A DNA stretch of 64,000 bases from Solanum dulcamara (Eukaryota > Streptophyta > Magnoliopsida > Solanales > Solanaceae). Position numbers and translations under genes: made by a program. The stretch lies in the NCBI RefSeq assembly GCF_947179165.1, contig NC_077240.1:30552001-30616000 (forward strand), given 5' to 3'. Below are positions 1-12,606 of this stretch, in pieces. Each line of letters starts with the position of its first letter. The first letter of the stretch is position 1. The notes below the pieces were generated by a model. That model did not search any database, was not told where the DNA came from, and saw only the letters and a list, made by a program, of their open reading frames with translations.

Positions 1-99
1 ATAAGTGCAAAAAGAAATCAAAGAGACAATAAAAATCATAAACTACACCACATGAGATCAAATAATACTTGTATGCTCCATGATTCGAAGTTCTTTTGT

Positions 100-810
100 C
101 AAACAATATCTTTATTGAGTTAGTATAATTAGAGGTGTTCATATTTCTATTTGAATTAATTTTACAAGTATCAATTGTAAATTTCAAATATAATTTAAAT
201 AAATAAGAGGTTATATATAATTAACTTTGACTAATTATTTATATCAAATTAAATAAAATTAACTTTACTAATCTAGATGCAAGCTTCATCTTGATCAAGT
301 ACTTTGAGATTAATTCTCATTCGATTCAAACCTATTCGATCAAAATAATACATATATATTTTAGTATAATTAATTATAGATATTGATTGTTCGATTCGAT
401 TCAGTTTTATAGACATACTTGTAAATTTTGTATATAGTTTGAATAAATAGTGGTTATATTTAATAACCATTGATTAAGAAAAATTATATCAAATTTAAAG
501 TACACAATTACACCAAATTTCACTCAGGTTCATCTTCAAGTATTTTGAGAATTATTATTTAATTCGAACTTATTCGATCGAGAAAATATTTTTACAAATT
601 TAATGTGTTTTAGTGTTGATTGTTCTATTTGATTCAATTTTATGGGTATTACTTGTAAGTTTTAAATATAGTTTTAATTTATAGATGAATTATATCTAAT
701 TAAATTTAATTGACTACATAAAATTAATTTTAAAGAAAACCTCATTATTAAGACTTGCTCGAGCTTCATTTTAAACAAGTGCTTCAAGAAATGTTATTTG
801 ACTCACATCT
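100..810. repeat. Diverged tandem repeat, about 3 units of about 242 bp
   Basis: Three consecutive AT-rich units share ordered landmarks. A GCTTCATCTTGATCAAGT-type block occurs near 283, 528 and 769, each followed by an ATTCGA-type block. A GATTGTTCGATTC-type block occurs near 380 and 612, with a weaker one near 133. The spacing is about 238-247 bp and the units are strongly diverged. No coding potential is seen. It could be a subtelomeric or satellite-like relic or the remains of an unidentified element. Confidence 0.6.
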
Positions 811-1453
811 CTATTGTTAGAATGATATCTTAATTGATTTAATTAATGTAATTAGATGCTTATATAAAGATTGATTCAGTTAAAGTTTATTGGATCATAT
901 TTGTAGTTATAAGTTTTAAAAAACTAAACAATTAAATACTTAATTTTCTACCCAATCTTTTTTAATATTTATTATTCCATTCGTTTTAATTTATGTTTCT
1001 TACTTTTTTTTAGTTTGTTTAAAAAAATATCTCTTTTTTTGTAACTCTTTAATTCAAATTTTTCACATGATATATTTAATATTAAAAGATCAAAAAAATT
1101 TGATACATTCTACATTTCTGTAGTTTAAGATTACAAGATTCAAAAGTCTTGTTTACTTTCTTAAATTTCATATCAAGTAAAATATTGTATAATTTCTTTT
1201 TGTGTATTTTAAAATTTTGTGTTAAGTCAAAATCAGATAATTTGTTTCTTAAATTTTATATCCAATTAAAATGAGAACTAAAATCAGATGAAGAAATTAA
1301 AATAGAGGGAGTATTCTTTTTCTTTTTTAACGAAAGGCCATGAGGGCTGTTTTGTTATTTTATTAAAATAAATAATAGGAAACAAAAGGTCTACTAATCT
1401 AAAATTCTAAAGTAAAGAACATAAACGTTAAAAAAGGAAAAATATAGAGGGTG
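811..1453. other. AT-rich intergenic DNA
   Basis: I see no gene in this stretch. It is AT-rich with long T and A runs and ends directly at the target site of the chromovirus that follows. A short purine-rich patch (1290-1450) could be the 3' edge of an old element, but I cannot name it. Confidence 0.5.
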
Positions 1454-1458
1454 TATTC
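1454..1458. repeat. Target site duplication TATTC (left copy)
   Basis: TATTC directly precedes the TG of the left LTR and is repeated exactly at 11092-11096 after the CA of the right LTR. A 5-bp duplication is the expected product of Ty3/gypsy integrase. Confidence 0.92.
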
Positions 1459-3785
1459 TGTCACGACCCAAGCCTAGGGCTTAGACGTGACATGGCGAAT
1501 GAGGAACCCGAAAGTACCTCAATCAAGCCTCTTAACATTCTTTTAGCCTTTCGTTGGTAATGATGATAAATAAACAAGCGGAAATCATAATAGTAAATCT
1601 TCAACTTACATATGTCCAACAATACCTCTAACTATTAGATTTAACGGGGCTAAGACAAGTCTCTAGCTCACCCTCAATCATAATAGAAGAAATGCCATAG
1701 TAAAATATCTCAACATATTATAAGCTAGAAAGATAAAGGAGTATTGTTCTCGGAACATGGGAACTCACCAAAAGTAGTCTTCAATGGAATATCAACTAGC
1801 CACGTGGAGTAGAACGAGGAGGAGCACTGGTCCCTACATGGTGATATCATGTAGGCAAAACAGTATGTGTTAGTACTTTGAATGTACTAAGTATGTAAGG
1901 ATGCATGAACATTGAGAAAACATTAAAACATTTATGTAATATGGAGCATAATTTAATGTATGCATAATAAATCATATGGATATCCTTTAAAACATTCATT
2001 TTGTGGGAAAATAACCATAACCGACATTTAAGACCATGCGAGCTATTACATGGAATCCAACATAACCCCCTACGTTGGCCGGGGAGACTACTTGCCGGGT
2101 AGAACTCCACCTACTTCATTCATTTCTTTAACTTTAACTTTAAGGGCTATTTATGGATCCATTAGCCTAAGCCTACAAGGGCTCCTATGTTGGCACATAA
2201 TTAATGAGATAAGGGGTTGCTACTAGGATTCTCTTATCGAATCCCACCTCAATGCCTCATTCGGTGCTAAGTCAATCCCACAGAATAGTTTAATACTTCA
2301 AAATATTCATATCATATAACTTGAATATTCAAAAATCATATTCGATAGAATAGCTCATTAAAACATTTGATAATTCAAATATGCAAGAATTGTCCTTATT
2401 GCATAAAGAAACCATCATTCATATCATTTCATCATTCTTTCATTTCATAAGACTCCCTTTTTTATCATAGATATTGCTTTCATAAACATTTATTTGTAGT
2501 CAAAGCTTTCAAGTCAAACTTTATTTAAAACATAGTAAAAGTAGGTGGGTTCAAATCACTTCAACTTGCAAATATGTATGTAAATAAATATACATAAATA
2601 CTTTAAAATCCATTAATTAAAAATCATGCTTTAAACAACCCACCATGAATTTCAAGAACCTTTAAATAGATAAATAGAGGAATTACTTGCAAACCATCAA
2701 TTCATACATATGAAATTACGTTGCATCAAAATAGACCAATAATCATTAGTTTAACCATGATTCATACTATTAAGTAAAAATAAGAATTACCATAAGAAAA
2801 TATTACTTGAAATCAAGAGACTTAATTGAAAGAGTTTTTGGACTACATGGGTGGAAGAACCCATGGATAAATACCCACATAACTTAGAGTAGAGCTTAAA
2901 GAAAATAAATATAATTTATCATATAATCAAAATAATTTAGACATGAGAGTGGAAGAAATACTCTCATTGAAGCCTTACATACATGGAATCTGAAACTTTA
3001 GTCGGTACCGAAAGACTTAATGAACACTCTTGAGTTCTAACTTTTCTCTCCGTCGGAATGTTTTGTGTACTACCCGGAGTATATGAATCAAAGGATTAGT
3101 ATTTCTTCACTACTAAGAACTAAAACTATATTTGAAAATGTGTAAAGAAGTGTATAGAGAGAAGACTTGCTTGAGAAAGCTTGATGAATAAAATGAGGAA
3201 ATAAGGTGGGTATTTATAGGTGGGAAAGAGAGACCTAACAATAAATTAAATAATTATAAAGAAAAATATGAAAATTTAATGGAATATATTGATGTCATGG
3301 ATGATGTTAAATGGAGGACAATTTATGTCATGAGTGATGTCAAATGTATCTAGATCTTTCCATGGTAGGTGAAATGAGTTATCTTTGATAGAATACTCCT
3401 TTTCGGAGCTGCGTTTGAACAGGATAAATTCCTTATTAGGATTTGGTGTCTCATGAGAATTGTAGATATAGAAGTCTAGTTTTATGTCGTTCAAGAATCA
3501 ACCAATTTGGATAATCCTACAGTAAGATATGATTTTTCTTCTATAAACACTCCTTTCCGTTACAGCATTCTATCTTACAACAATTAATTTATTTGACCTA
3601 CTTAACCTCCGAAACATAAAATATGATCTTCACAAGAGTTGTAGGTAATGATCTTGTGGTTACTCAGAAATTTGAATCACCCAATTTGGACAAGCCTATA
3701 AAACGTTATGCTCAAAATACAGAGGCTGTATTATTTTTAGGCGAGAATTGAAACATCGTATACAATGTTTTTAGGGGATGTTACA
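1459..3785 (-). repeat. 3' LTR of the chromovirus
   Basis: This 2327-bp terminal repeat begins TGTCACGACC and ends GGGATGTTACA on the plus strand. It is collinear over its whole length with 8764-11091. It contains only short chance reading frames. Differences from the other copy are scattered single bases, mostly transitions. The polypurine tract lies immediately to its right, identifying this as the 3' LTR of a minus-strand element. Confidence 0.93.
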
Positions 3786-3798
3786 TTATCTCCCCCTT
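3786..3798 (-). promoter_or_regulatory. Polypurine tract of the chromovirus
   Basis: On the minus strand this reads AAGGGGGAGATAA and abuts the 3' LTR. In this family it primes plus-strand DNA synthesis. Confidence 0.85.
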
Positions 3799-4036
3799 GG
3801 GAAAATTCATCCTCGAATGAGGAAAAACTTAACTTGAGTAGAGTAGAGTGTAAACCAACAACCCATCATTAATGCAATAGTGTAATTTAAAACATCATTT
3901 AAAACATATTTTATAATTTTTCAAGCATATGACAAGAAAAGTTGAGATACAAGGATAAGTAATTGAGCAAGGACAACTTAATACCTTAGGTTTTGGTAGA
4001 GGGGAAAAGATGAGGGTATCTCTTAATCATATCCGC

Positions 4037-4618
4037 CTACGCTTCCCATGTTGCACTTTCTATTTGTTGATTCCTCCAAAGGACTTTAACAGATGCAACT
4101 TCTTTGTTCCTCAATCTCTTAACCTGCCGGTCCAAAATTTCCACAGGAACTTCTTCATAGGTCAAGTTTTCTTCAATATTCACTACTCCCATAGGTACAA
4201 TGGAACTAGGATCACCCACACTTTTTTTCAACATAGACACGTGAAACACCGGATGAACCATGGCCATTTCCAATGGTAATTCCAACTCATATGCAACCTT
4301 ACCAACACGTCTCACGATTCTATAAGGCCCTACATACCTAGGGCTCAATTTCCCTTTCTTACCAAATCGAACCACACCTTTCATGGGTGAAACCTTCAGA
4401 TACACCCAATCATCCACATTAAACTCAAGATCCCGTCTTCTAGTGCCAGAATAGGATTTTTGACGACTTTGAGCCGTCTTCAACCTTTCTCTAATGATCT
4501 TCACCTTCTCTAGAGCATCAAGTACCAAATTGGGTCCCAACAAGGTCATCTCACCTACTTCGAACCAACCAACCGGTGATCTACATCGTCTCCCATACAA
4601 AGCCTCAAATGGCGTCAT
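4037..4618 (-). pseudogene. Integrase C-terminus with chromodomain, cut off by a stop
   Basis: Continues the integrase of the upstream pol frame after an in-frame TGA. The first residues (MTPFEALYGRRC) are the conserved C-terminal integrase motif. A GPY/F-like segment follows (YVGPYRIVRRVG, around residues 95-106), and the last 40 residues (YEEVPVEILDRQVKRL...) are chromodomain-like. That module directs chromoviruses to heterochromatin in the known families. The frame ends in TAG where related elements continue with an acidic residue, so the last helix of the chromodomain is missing. It is in frame with 4685-6679 (22 codons between). Confidence 0.85.
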
Positions 4619-4684
4619 CTCAATACTTGAGTGGTAACTATTATTATAGGCAAACTCGATGAGCGGTAGATGATCATCCCAATT

Positions 4685-6679
4685 TCATTTAAACTCCAAC
4701 ACACAAGCCCTTAACATATCCTCTAGTGTTTGAATCATCCTTTCGGCTTGCCCATCCGTTTGAGAATGGAATGCTGTGCTCAACTTTACCTTAGTACCGA
4801 GGCTTTTTTGAAATGATTTCCAGAAGTGAGAAGTGAATTGGGTACCACGATCCGAAATAATGGATAATGGCACACCATGCAACCTCACCAACTCCCGAAT
4901 ATACAACTTGGCATAGTCTTCGGCACTATAGGAAGTTTTAACCGGTAGGAAGTGAGCTGACTTAGTCATTCTATCAATAATTACCCAAATCGAGTCATGA
5001 AGCTTCCGGGTATGAGGCAAACCCACTACAAAATCCATATTCACATCTTCCCACTTCCAAGTAGGGATTTCAATGTCTTGGGCTAGTCCACCTGGTCTTT
5101 GATGTTCGGTCTTCACTTGTTGGCAATTCGTACATTCGGACACAAACCTTGCTATGTCCTTCTTCATGCCACCCCACCAATACAACTCATTTAAGTCTCG
5201 ATACATTTTCGTTGAACCAGGATGAATAGAGTATGTAGAATTATGAGCCTCCATCATGATCAAACTCCTTAGGCCATCAACATTTGGAACACATATCCGA
5301 CCTTGATAGTATAGTACCCCATCTCCCCCTTGGGAAAAGACCTCTATCTTCTTTTTCTTTACCAACTTCTTTAACTCGATAAACTTTGGGTCAAGATCTT
5401 GCTTGGATTTAACATCCACCACCAAAGAGGATTCAGACCTATTTTGAACAACCATACCCCCATCAATAGTACCACACAACTTCACCCCTAATCTAGCCAA
5501 TCGGTGAACATCTTTCACCAACTCCCTCTTCCTTTCATCCACATGGGCCACACTCCCCATAGACACTCTACTAAGTGCATCAGCAACCACATTAGCTTTA
5601 TCCGGATGATAGTGCACACTCATGTCATAGTCCTTAAGGAGTTCTAGCCACCTTCTTTTCCTTAGATTAAGGTCCTTTTGGGTGAACACATATTGAAGAC
5701 TCTTATGATCAGTATACACATCCACATGCACCCCATAGAGGTAATGCCTCCAAATCTTTAGAGTAAAAACAACGGCTGCTAATTCAAGGTCATGGGTAGG
5801 GTAGTTACACTCATGCACCTTTAATTGCCTAGAAGCATAGGCTATGACCTTGCCGTTTTGCATTAAGACACAACCTAAACCAATCTTTGAAGCATCACAA
5901 TAAACTACAAACCCTTCTAATCCTTCTGGGAGAGTCAAAATAGGAGCAGAGGTAAGTTGATCTTTTAAGGTCTGGAAACTCTTCTCACACTCATCTGTCC
6001 ATATGAGTTTAGATTTAGTTTGGGTCAATTTTGTCATAGGAGATGAGATGGAAGAAAAGCCTTTGACGAACCTTCTATAGTACCCGGCTAGACCTAAGAA
6101 GCTCCTAATGTCTGAAGGAGATAATGGTCTAGGCCAATTTTTGACTGTCTCTATTTTCTTAGGATCAACCTTGATCCCATCACCGGACACTACGTGACCA
6201 AGAAATGCTACCTCCTTTAACCAAAATTCACACTTACTAAATTTTGCAAATAATTGCCTATCCCTCAATGTTTGAAGCACAACTCTCAAGTGATTTTTAT
6301 GTTCTTCCTCACCCCGAGAGTAAATTAAAATATCATCAATGAAGACCACCACAAAGGTATCAAGGTAAGGTTTGAACACTCTATTCATCAAGTCCATATA
6401 CACCGCCGGTGCATTCGTTAACCCAAAACTCATCACCACAAACTCATAGTGACCATACCTTGTTCGAAAGGCTATTTTGGGAATGTCATACTCTCTCACC
6501 CATAGTTGGTGATAGCCAGACCAAAGGTCGATCTTAGAGAAGTGACTTGCCCCTTGCAATTGATCAAACAAGTCATCTATTCTAGGGAGTGGGTACTTGT
6601 TCTTAATGGTCATCTTATTTAATTGACGGTAGTCTATGCACATTCGAAGCGATCCATCTTTCTTTCTCATAAATAACAC
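4685..6679 (-). pseudogene. pol: reverse transcriptase, RNase H and integrase core
   Basis: A 664-residue open stretch. RT occupies about residues 1-200, with catalytic Asp51 in KIDLWSGY and the FIDD pair at 113-116, so the RT active site is intact. RNase H follows from about residue 260 (YCDAS ... TDHKSL). The integrase has an HHCC zinc region (ending CTNCQQVK) and all three acidic residues ([21 protein letters not shown]). The true frame begins upstream of the first Met: the pol frame is separated from gag-protease by a single-base loss near 6710. It ends in TGA at 4685-4687, where relatives have a Gly-type codon, and the same frame resumes downstream. With the frameshift and the stop, no full polyprotein can be made. 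Confidence 0.93.
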
Positions 6680-6708
6680 AGGAGCACCCCATGGTGAAAT
6701 ACTTGGTC

Positions 6709-8547
6709 TTATGAACCCTTCTCTAACAAGTCCTTTAACTGTTCCTTCAACTCTTTCAATTCTGCCGGGGCCATACGGTAAGGATAAATAGAGATAGGTT
6801 GGGTATTAGGGAGGAGATCGATACCAAAATCAACTTCCCTTTCGGGAGGGACACCAGGAAGGTCATCGAGAAAGACATCGGGGAATTCATTGACTATAAA
6901 AACTGACTCAAGAGAAGGACTTTTGGAGTTGACATCCCTAACCCTCACAATGTGGTAAATACATCCCTTAGAAATTATTTTGCGGGCCTTAAGATAAGAA
7001 ATAAACTGACCCTTCACCACCGAATCATGACCCTGCCATTCAATAACAGGCTCATTTGGAAATTGGAACTTGACTCGACGATTCCTACAATCTATAGAAG
7101 CATAAGATGCATGTAACCAATCCAACCCAAGAATGACATCGAAATCTATCATGTCAAGCTCAATGAGATCACAAGAAATAACTTTATGCAAGATAGATAC
7201 AAGGCAACCCCTATATACCTTTCTAGCAATAACTAACTCACCAACAGGGGTAGACACCAAATAAGGCTCTAATAACATTTCAGGTAAAACATCAAATCTA
7301 TAAGCAAGGAATGGAGTAACAAAAGATAAATTTGCACTCGGATCTAATAGTGCATACACATTAAAAGAAAAGACCTTTAACATACCGGTAATGACATTAG
7401 GTGCATCCTCAACCTCTTGTCTCCCATGCAAGGCGTAAAAGCGGTTGGTGCGTTGGACACCTCCTTGGACTTGTTGACCATGAGAAATTTGTCCTTGAGT
7501 CTTACCACCACCATCTCTACAGTCCTTAGCATGGTGTCCCAGCTTGCCACACTTAAAGCATGCATTGGAGCTGGCTAAGCATTCCCCTTTGTGAGTCCTT
7601 CCACACTTCTTGCAAGCGGGGAAAGTTTGAGTAGCAACATTCTCTCTTGGATTCATTGGTTTACCACTCTTGTCCTTGTTGAACTTTGGAGGAAGAGTAT
7701 TGGTGGAACCTTGTCCTACAAATCGTTGCCCACCTTGGCCTTTGCCATTGTTACCATAATCGGACTTTTGAGGGTTAAATCCTCCACCATCCACTCTAGC
7801 CTTTTTGAACCCCCTTGATCTCTCTCTAAGCTTCTCTTCTTCAATTTGTTCTACGTATGTCATTAACCGAGATATGTCCATCTCTTTGACTAACATGGCC
7901 ATTTTACACTCTTTGGACACCAAGCTTGAGACACCGGAAATAAACTTACTCATCCTAGCTCTTGGGTCGGAGACCATAAAGGGAGCATACTTTGACAACT
8001 TAGTGAATTTGAGAGCATACTCCCTCACGCTCATACTTCCTTGACGGAGGTTGATGAACTCTTGGATTTTGGCCTCCCTTAGCTCCAATGGGAAGAAGCG
8101 GTCTAGGAAGGCACCTTTGAACTCTTCCCATCCTATCGACCCTATTTCTTCATCCCTCTCAACAACCCATTGTTCATACCACACTCGAGCCACACCTTTG
8201 AGTTGATAGGCTACTAGCTCGGCCTTCTCATTTGGTGGCACACCCATGATAGCCACAATCCGATACACCTCATTAATGAATTCCATAGGGTCCTCATCTA
8301 GTTTAGAACCATCGAACTCGGGTGGATTCATCCTTTGGAAATCCCGAATCCTAGAGGCTGGATTTTGCATTTGGGGAGGAGGAACACCTAGATTCCCTTG
8401 GTTAGCTACGACTTGAGCTAACAAAGTAATAACACTGTGAAACTCGGCATGGGTTACCCCGTCCTCATGATGTTGGGCATTAGGAATCGGAGGAGTTTGG
8501 TCCTCATCGTCAACCCTTGCTCTTCGAGGAGGTCTTCCACGAGTCAT
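6709..8547 (-). pseudogene. gag-protease of the chromovirus
   Basis: A 612-residue frame starting [13 protein letters not shown]. The retrotransposon gag domain covers about residues 95-260. A CCHC zinc knuckle ([14 protein letters not shown]) sits near residues 332-345 and is preceded by a second Cys-rich motif. The aspartic protease follows, with its catalytic Asp at residue 402. The active-site triplet reads D-P-S ([10 protein letters not shown]) instead of the usual D-S/T-G; I recall D-P-G in Solanaceae relatives, so the Gly position has changed. The frame runs into the start of the RT region and stops at 6709 because of the one-base loss there. The start ATG lies 200 bp inside the primer site, as usual for these elements. 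Confidence 0.9.
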
Positions 8548-8747
8548 TATCTAGAGAACACAAAATGGGTCGTTAGTTAAAGGAAAGCTTAGGACACTCT
8601 AAGGCACGACATGAATTTGAAAAAAGTGCAAAATTTTCCTAAATGCCTCATAGTCTCCTATTCATAATTGTGGCGCGCTTCACAACCATGAACAAGACCC
8701 TATTCGACGCGGTATGTTGGACTTCCAAGGATCATTCAAAACCTCGG
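8548..8747 (-). other. Untranslated leader of the chromovirus
   Basis: About 200 bp between the primer site and the gag ATG (ATG at 8547 reading leftwards). No reading frame of note. Confidence 0.7.
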
Positions 8748-8759
8748 GCTCTGATACCA
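8748..8759 (-). promoter_or_regulatory. Primer binding site, tRNA-iMet type
   Basis: Minus strand reads TGGTATCAGAGC, the classic complement of the initiator methionine tRNA 3' end. It lies four bases inside the 5' LTR. Confidence 0.92.
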
Positions 8760-8763
8760 AAGT

Positions 8764-11091
8764 TGTCACCACCCAAGCCTAGGGCCTAGACGTGACATGG
8801 CGAATAAGGAACCCAAAAGTACCTCAATCAAGCCTCTTAGCATTCTTTTAGCCTTTCGTAGGTAATGATGATAAATAAACAAGCGGAAATCATAATAGTA
8901 AATCTTTAACTTACATATGTCCAACAATACCTCTAACTATTAGATTTAACGGGGCTAAGACAAGTCTCTAGCTCACCCTCAATCATAATAGAAGAAATGC
9001 CATAGTAAAATATTTCAACATATTATAAGCTAGAAAGATAAAGGAGTATTGTTCCCGGAACATGGGAACTCACCAAAAGTAGTCTTCAATGGAATATCAA
9101 CTAGCCACGTGGAGGAAAACGAGGGGGAGCACTAGTCCCTACATGCTGATATCATGTAGACAAAACAGTATGCGTTAGTACTTTGAATGTACTAAGTATG
9201 TAAGGATGCATGAACATTGAGAAAACATTAAAACATTTATGTAATATGGAGCATAATTTAATGTATGCATAATAAATCATATGGATATCCTTTAAAACAT
9301 TCATTTTGTGGGAAAATAACCATAACCGACATTTAAGACCATGCGAGCTATTACATGGAATCCAACATAACCCCCTACGTTGGCCGAGGAGACTACTTGC
9401 CGGGTAGAACTCCGTCAACTTCATTCATTTCTTTAACTTTAACTTTAAGGGCTATTTATGGATCCATTAGCCTAAGCCTACAAGAGCTCCTATGTTGGCA
9501 CATAGTTAATGAGATAAGGGGTTGCTACTAGGATTCCCTTACCGAATCCCACCTCAATGCCTCATTCGGTGCTAAGTCAATCCCACGGAATAGTTTAATA
9601 CTTCAAAATATTCATATCATATAACTTGAGAATTCAAAAATTATATTCGGTAGAATAGCTCATTAAAATATTTGATAATTCAAATATGCAAGAATTGTCC
9701 TTATTGCATAAAGAAACCATCATTCATATCATTTTGATCATTCTTTCATTTCATAAGACTCCCTTTTTTATCATAGATATTGCTTTCATAAACATTTATT
9801 TGTAGTCAAAGCTTTCAAGTCAAACTTTATTTAAAACATAGTAAAAGTAGGTGGGTTCAAATCACTTCAACTTGCAAATATGTATGTAAATAAATATACA
9901 TAAATACTTTAAAATCCATTAATTAAAAATCATGCTTTAAACAACCCACCATGAATTTCAAGAACCTTTAAATAGATAAATAGAGGAATTACTTGCAAAC
10001 CATCAATTCATACATATGAAATTATGTTGCATCAAAATAGACCAATAATCATTAGTTTAACCATGATTCATACTATTAAGTAAAAATAAGAATTACCATA
10101 AGAAAATATTACTTGAAATCAAGAGACTTAATTGAAAGAGTTTTTGGACTACATGGGTGGAAGAACCCATGGATAAATACCCACATAACTTAGAGTAGAG
10201 CTTAAAGAAAATAAATATAATTTATCATATGATTAAAATAATTTAGACATGACAGTGGAAGAAATACTCTCATTGAAGCCTTACATACCTGGAATCTGAA
10301 ACTTTAGTCGGTACCGAAAGACTTAATGAACACTCTTGAGTTCTAACTTTTCTCTCCGTCGGAACGTTTTGTGTACTACCCGGAGTATATGAATCAAATG
10401 ATTAGTATTTCTTCACTACTAAGAACTAAAACTATATTTGAAAATGTGTAAAGAAGTGTATAGAGAGAAGACTTGCTTGAGAAAGCTTGATGAATAAAAT
10501 GAGGAAATAAGGTGGGTATTTATAGGTGGGAAAGAGAGACCTAACAATAAATTAAATAATTATAAAGAAAAATATGAAAATTTAATGGAATATATTGATG
10601 TCATGGATGATGTTAAATGGAGGACAATTTATGTCATGAGTGATGTCAAATGTATCTAGATCTTTCCATGGTAGGTGAAATGAGTTATCTTTGACAGAAT
10701 ACTCCTTTTCGGAGCTGCGTTTGAACAGGATAAATTCCTTATTAGGATTTGGTGTCTCATGAGAATTGTAGATATAGAAGTCTAGTTTTATGTCGTTTAA
10801 GAATCAACCAATTTGGATAATCCTACAGTAAGATATGATTTTTTTTCTATAAATACTCCTTTCCGTTACAGCATTCTATCTTACAACAATTAATTTATTT
10901 GACCTACTTAACCTCTGAAACTTAAAATATGATCTTCACAAGAGTTGTAGGTAATGATCTTTTGATTACTCAGAAATTTGAATCACCCAATTTGGACAAG
11001 TCTATAAAAAGTTATGCCCAAAATACAGAGGTTATATTATTTTTTGGCGAGAAGTGAAACATCGTATACAATGTTTTTAGGGGATGTTACA
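8764..11091 (-). repeat. 5' LTR of the chromovirus
   Basis: A 2328-bp copy of the 1459-3785 repeat, starting TGTCACCACC and ending GATGTTACA on the plus strand. In element orientation it is the promoter-bearing LTR. Differences from the partner copy cluster in the first 100 bp. Confidence 0.93.
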
Positions 11092-11096
11092 TATTC
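11092..11096. repeat. Target site duplication TATTC (right copy)
   Basis: The right-hand copy of the duplication described at 1454-1458. The match is exact, so the two LTRs belong to a single insertion event. Confidence 0.92.
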
Positions 11097-11470
11097 TTTT
11101 CCAATTTTTTAGAAAACAAATACATATAATTTTAGAGACAATTAGTATCGTCACTGATTGAACTAAATAATTAGTGACAATGTAATTCTGTCGGTGATAA
11201 TAACGTTTTCAGTGATAAAATCATATAATTAACTATAAAAAAAATTACACTTTTTATGACAAATATATTCATCACGAATATTGAAACATTTGGGGATGAT
11301 TTTAGTTTTTTTAGTTAATAATATTTTTTTAGCGACGACACACTAAATCTTCTTTGTATATCTTTAGCGATCCACATTTAGAGACGACTGATTGACAATT
11401 TTTTTTGTACGTCACACAAGATCTTTAGTGACGAAATCATTTGTCCCTGATAATCGAATTTTTTGTAGTG
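11097..11470. mobile_element. Possible CACTA (En/Spm) terminal fragment
   Basis: Ends in TTTTTTGTAGTG, the reverse complement of a CACTACAAAAAA terminus. It contains several loosely repeated TAGTGACGA / AGCGACGAC-type words, as in CACTA subterminal regions. I did not find a matching CACTACAAGAA end to the left within 1-1453, so this would be a truncated end. Tentative. Confidence 0.38.
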
Positions 11471-11474
11471 ATAT

Positions 11475-12545
11475 GAATTGAAAAGATAAGTGTCTTGTCC
11501 TCGAAGCATGAGGACTCACCCAATGAAAAAGTAGTACTAAATCTCTAGCCACGAGTGGAAGGTGCGTGATGATCGTCGGACCCTATATTATGATACAATA
11601 TAGGTAAAAAGTATGTGTTAGTACATAGAGTGCACTAAGTATGTGAGAAGCATGCATGAACAATGATAATAGGATATAAATAATATGAACATGGGATGCA
11701 TGGACAATAGCTTAAAAACATGAATAAAACTTCAAAATATTTGAATAATATCATAATCATGTGGTCAATGCATCAAAATCATCAACAGAACATGTACAAT
11801 AGTATGTACATATGCGGGAAATTAGAAGTCACTTTGAGAGCCATAAGTCTTTGTGAGATATTGTTAACCGATATTTAAGATCATGTGAGCTATAATATAG
11901 AATTTTGATGTATTTCTCGATCACATCGAGAATAGAGAGACTTCTTGTCAAGGTAGACTCTATGATGCTTAGGTGGATCTACTAAGCTACTAAGAAATCA
12001 AGCCTCAACTATCGGGGTGACTCTTTCTAAGGAATCAAGCCTCAACTAACGGGTGATCCTTCTTCCTACACTGGCACGTAGTTATGGGACAATGGAATTT
12101 CTAATAATGGTCTCATGCTCTAACGATGAGCATCTAACATAAGATCTACTTGGTGCTAGGTCAACTCTCAATGGAATATCATTCATAACATATATCATAA
12201 GCTTTGAAGATGGTAAGAATCTAGTAATACCAAGTTCATCATAAATACTTGAAGATCATAAGAATAGCTCTTTCAACATATCAAGATAACATAACATATT
12301 CATAAAGATACTTATCTAAAGCATCAATTCATGATAATATTTTCATAAAATTCATATTGATACTTCATCTAGAAGCATCCTTGAAATCATGATTCATCAT
12401 CAATCATTACTTTCATGAGTAACTCATAAGCCTTGGTGTGCATTCATAAATCATTCATAGAAATCCTTTATCAATCATGTTCATAAACTCTTAAATTCAT
12501 ACTTGATATTAGCATAATGCATGGGTCCATGAAAATTAACTTGAA
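11475..12545 (+). repeat. Relic LTR of a Tekay-like gypsy element
   Basis: Blocks such as CTCGAAGCATGAGGACTCAC, GTATGTGTTAGTAC and CACTAAGTATGTGAG match in order both the LTRs at 1459/8764 and the solo LTR at 57208. The copy is strongly diverged and lacks both ends: it begins after the CACTA-like fragment and runs into gag sequence at about 12550. No target duplication is visible. Confidence 0.7.
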
Positions 12546-12606
12546 ATTTCTGGGATTAGCCAATCACCCATACGACTGCGTCTGTTTCCATTGTCTCTGT
12601 CTGGGG

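Larger units (their letters stand above)
1459..11091 (-). mobile_element. Ty3/gypsy chromovirus (Tekay/Del-like), nearly complete, minus strand
   Basis: An LTR retrotransposon of 9.63 kb that copies itself through an RNA intermediate. It has two LTRs of about 2.33 kb starting TGTCAC and ending TTACA. It is flanked by the perfect 5-bp target duplication TATTC. A tRNA-iMet primer site lies next to the right (5') LTR and a polypurine tract next to the left (3') LTR. The gene order gag, protease, RT, RNase H, integrase and chromodomain is that of a chromovirus. The LTRs look roughly 98% identical by eye, so insertion is fairly recent, but gag-pol carries one frameshift and two nonsense codons. 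It is therefore non-autonomous, though it might still be mobilised by a relative. Assignment to Tekay/Del rests on the integrase tail and LTR style. Confidence 0.93.

Noticed and set aside
1847..2110. An 87-codon frame present in both chromovirus LTRs (also 9152-9424)
   Set aside because: It lies in the LTR, has no domain and is not under visible constraint. Duplication is explained by the LTR itself.
4010..4279. Plus-strand frames opposite the chromovirus pol and gag (for example 4010-4279, 7591-8044)
   Set aside because: Antisense shadows of strongly coding minus-strand retrotransposon frames.
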